Assembly (NCBI GenBank): GCA_937898375.1
Contig: CALEJX010000431.1
Span: forward strand, 1-7,629
Reading direction: 5' to 3'
Length of the DNA stretch: 7,629 bases
Origin: an uncultured Ruminococcus sp.
Lineage (GTDB): Bacteria > Bacillota > Clostridia > Oscillospirales > Ruminococcaceae
Position numbers and translations under genes: made by a program. Position 1 is the stretch's first letter. Each line of letters opens with the position of its first letter. Shown here piece by piece: positions 6,120 to 7,629 of the stretch. A model generated the notes under the pieces. It made no database searches. It worked only from the letters and a program-made list of their open reading frames with translations, and was not told the origin of the DNA.

Positions 6120-7629
6120 TTACTTTGAAAGACCCCAAATATCTCTAGCGTATTCCTCAACAGAACGGTCTGCGGAGAAAATGCCTGCGCCTGCAATGTT
6201 TGCAAGGCTCATCTTCTGCCACTTTGTCTGATCCTTGTAGCACTCAGAAGCGTAAGCCTGTGCCTTCTGATAGGAATCAAAGTCCTTGAGAGCCATGTAT
6301 GGGTCAGAGTTCTTCAGGCTGTCAGCGATCTCATTGAACTGCTGTCCGTTGATGCCATACTGAAGTGTGTCGATAGCCTGCTTAACAACTGCGTTTGAGT
6401 TGTAGATGTCCATAGGTCTGTAGCCTGCCTTGCAAGCGTTTACCTCGTCAACGTTCATACCGAAGATGATGATGTTGTCGTCGCCTACCTGTTCGTGTAT
6501 CTCAACGTTTGCACCGTCCATTGTACCAAGTGTGATAGCGCCGTTTATCATAAGCTTCATGTTACCTGTACCGGAAGCCTCTGTACCTGCAAGTGAGATC
6601 TGCTCAGAGATGTTTGCCGCAGGCATGAGTATCTCAGAAAGCGATACGTTGTAGTCCTCGAGGAAGATAACGTTGAGCTTTTCGTTGAGCTTCTTGTCCT
6701 TTTTCAGCTCCTGAGAAATGTTCCAAATAAGCTTGATTATCTGCTTTGCCATGTAGTAGCCAGGAGCAGCCTTTGCAGCAAAGATGTATGTCTTTGGTAC
6801 AAAATCAGCGTTTGGATTAGCCTTGAGGTAGTTGTACTGCGCAATGATGTTCAAAGCGTTGAGCTGCTGTCTCTTGTATTCGTGAAGTCTCTTTACCTGT
6901 ACGTCAAAGATAGAGTCAGTGTTGAGAACAACGCCGTACTGGTTCTTTACATACTTTGCAAAGTTCTTCTTGTTGTCAAGCTTTATTTTAGCAAGTCTGT
7001 CAAGTACGTCCTTGTCGTCCTTGAATACAGCAAGCTTTGAAAGCTCTGCGGCATTCTTAAGGAAGCCGTCGCCTATCTTCTCGCAGAGAAGCTCTGTCAG
7101 ACCCTCGTTAGACTGATACAGCCACCTTCTGTATGCGATACCGTTTGTAACGTTCTTGAACTTTGTTGGTGTGTCAAGATACTCGTCCTTGAATGTTTCT
7201 TTCTTGATTATCTCAGAGTGTATCTTTGCAACGCCGTTTACACTGTGGCAAGCGTGTACGCAAAGTGTAGCCATTTTTACCTTGTTGTCCTCAACGATAG
7301 ACATATGTGATACCTTAGCCTGATCCTTGTATCTCTCCCAAAGATCCTTGCAGTAACGCTCGTTTATCTCGATGATGATAGAGAAAATTCTAGGGCAAAC
7401 GCTCTTAAGAAGGTTGCAGTCCCACTTCTCCAGTGCCTCAGGCATTACAGTGTGGTTTGTGTATGCAAATGTGTTTGTAACGATGTGCCAAGCCTTGTCC
7501 CATGAATAGCCGCAGTCGTCAAGAAGAACTCTCATAAGCTCTGGGATAGCAAGAGTTGGGTGAGTATCGTTGATGTGGATTGCAACCTTTTCATGGAGGT
7601 TGTCAAGTGTGCCGTAAACGCTCATGTGC
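6120..7629 (-). CDS. glgP: Glycogen/maltodextrin phosphorylase, C-terminal part (5' end beyond the right edge)
   Basis: About 500 residues of a family 35 glycosyltransferase that phosphorolyses alpha-1,4-glucan ends to glucose 1-phosphate with pyridoxal phosphate. The frame stays open to the window edge. The ATG at 7625-7623 is internal, since full enzymes run to about 800 residues and the segment starts just before the conserved NDTHP (19-23, counted from that methionine). Other motifs: AYTNHTVMPEALEKW (54-68), KNVTNGIAYRRWL (157-169), VQVKRLHEYKRQQLN (242-256), and EASGTGNMK357 followed by GTMDGANVEI (367-376). K357 (codon 6557-6555) is the residue that binds pyridoxal phosphate. Nothing is truncated at the C-terminus. 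The gene converges on rnr and has its own terminator; its promoter is outside the window. Distinguishing glycogen from maltodextrin preference is not possible from this part. Confidence 0.96.
   Translation of the reverse strand, partial: HMSVYGTLDNLHEKVAIHINDTHPTLAIPELMRVLLDDCGYSWDKAWHIVTNTFAYTNHTVMPEALEKWDCNLLKSVCPRIFSIIIEINERYCKDLWERYKDQAKVSHMSIVEDNKVKMATLCVHACHSVNGVAKIHSEIIKKETFKDEYLDTPTKFKNVTNGIAYRRWLYQSNEGLTELLCEKIGDGFLKNAAELSKLAVFKDDKDVLDRLAKIKLDNKKNFAKYVKNQYGVVLNTDSIFDVQVKRLHEYKRQQLNALNIIAQYNYLKANPNADFVPKTYIFAAKAAPGYYMAKQIIKLIWNISQELKKDKKLNEKLNVIFLEDYNVSLSEILMPAANISEQISLAGTEASGTGNMKLMINGAITLGTMDGANVEIHEQVGDDNIIIFGMNVDEVNACKAGYRPMDIYNSNAVVKQAIDTLQYGINGQQFNEIADSLKNSDPYMALKDFDSYQKAQAYASECYKDQTKWQKMSLANIAGAGIFSADRSVEEYARDIWGLSK

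Noticed and set aside
7623..7625. The ATG near the right edge as the true start of glycogen phosphorylase
   Set aside because: The frame continues upstream to the window edge, and the protein would lack about the first 300 residues, including the conserved N-terminal half.

Overview
The window looks like a chromosomal segment of a moderate-GC gut or rumen Firmicute, most likely Ruminococcus or a close Oscillospiraceae relative. This is inferred from the gene content (secG next to rnr, a clostridial-type glycogen phosphorylase, a DUF389 membrane protein), the Gram-positive-type GGAGG ribosome binding sites, and intergenic repeats built on TGTAGGGGCGAACAG, a type I associate with that group. 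No marker gene fixes the species.

Layout from left to right. Bases 2-103 are the last codons of a gene, probably a LysR-type regulator, closed by an intrinsic terminator at 151-185. Bases 186-631 are gene-free and hold palindromic repeats and a CT-rich tract. A strong promoter at 632-660 starts a two-gene unit: a serine hydrolase of the class C beta-lactamase/esterase fold (698-1864), then, 17 bases later, a DUF389 membrane protein with a large predicted extracytoplasmic C-terminal part (1882-3318, TTG start). A second strong promoter at 3338-3366 drives secG (3404-3658). A good terminator sits between secG and rnr (RNase R, 3730-5841), which has no visible promoter of its own. After rnr comes a terminator, then a 278-base repeat-bearing interval, and from the other strand the C-terminal two thirds of glycogen phosphorylase (6120 to the right edge), with its own terminator.

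How the genes work together: secG and rnr are a common Firmicute pair (protein export and RNA turnover), but smpB, often next to them, is not present downstream. The hydrolase and DUF389 protein appear co-transcribed but have no established joint role. Glycogen phosphorylase is an independent storage-carbohydrate gene convergent with rnr.

I see no convincing undescribed system, no CRISPR array, no transposase, no phage gene and no tRNA or rRNA. The points most worth a second look are the two similar repeat clusters on either side of the hydrolase-to-rnr block, the apparent internal duplication in the DUF389 protein's C-terminal part, and the terminator placed inside the secG-rnr pair.
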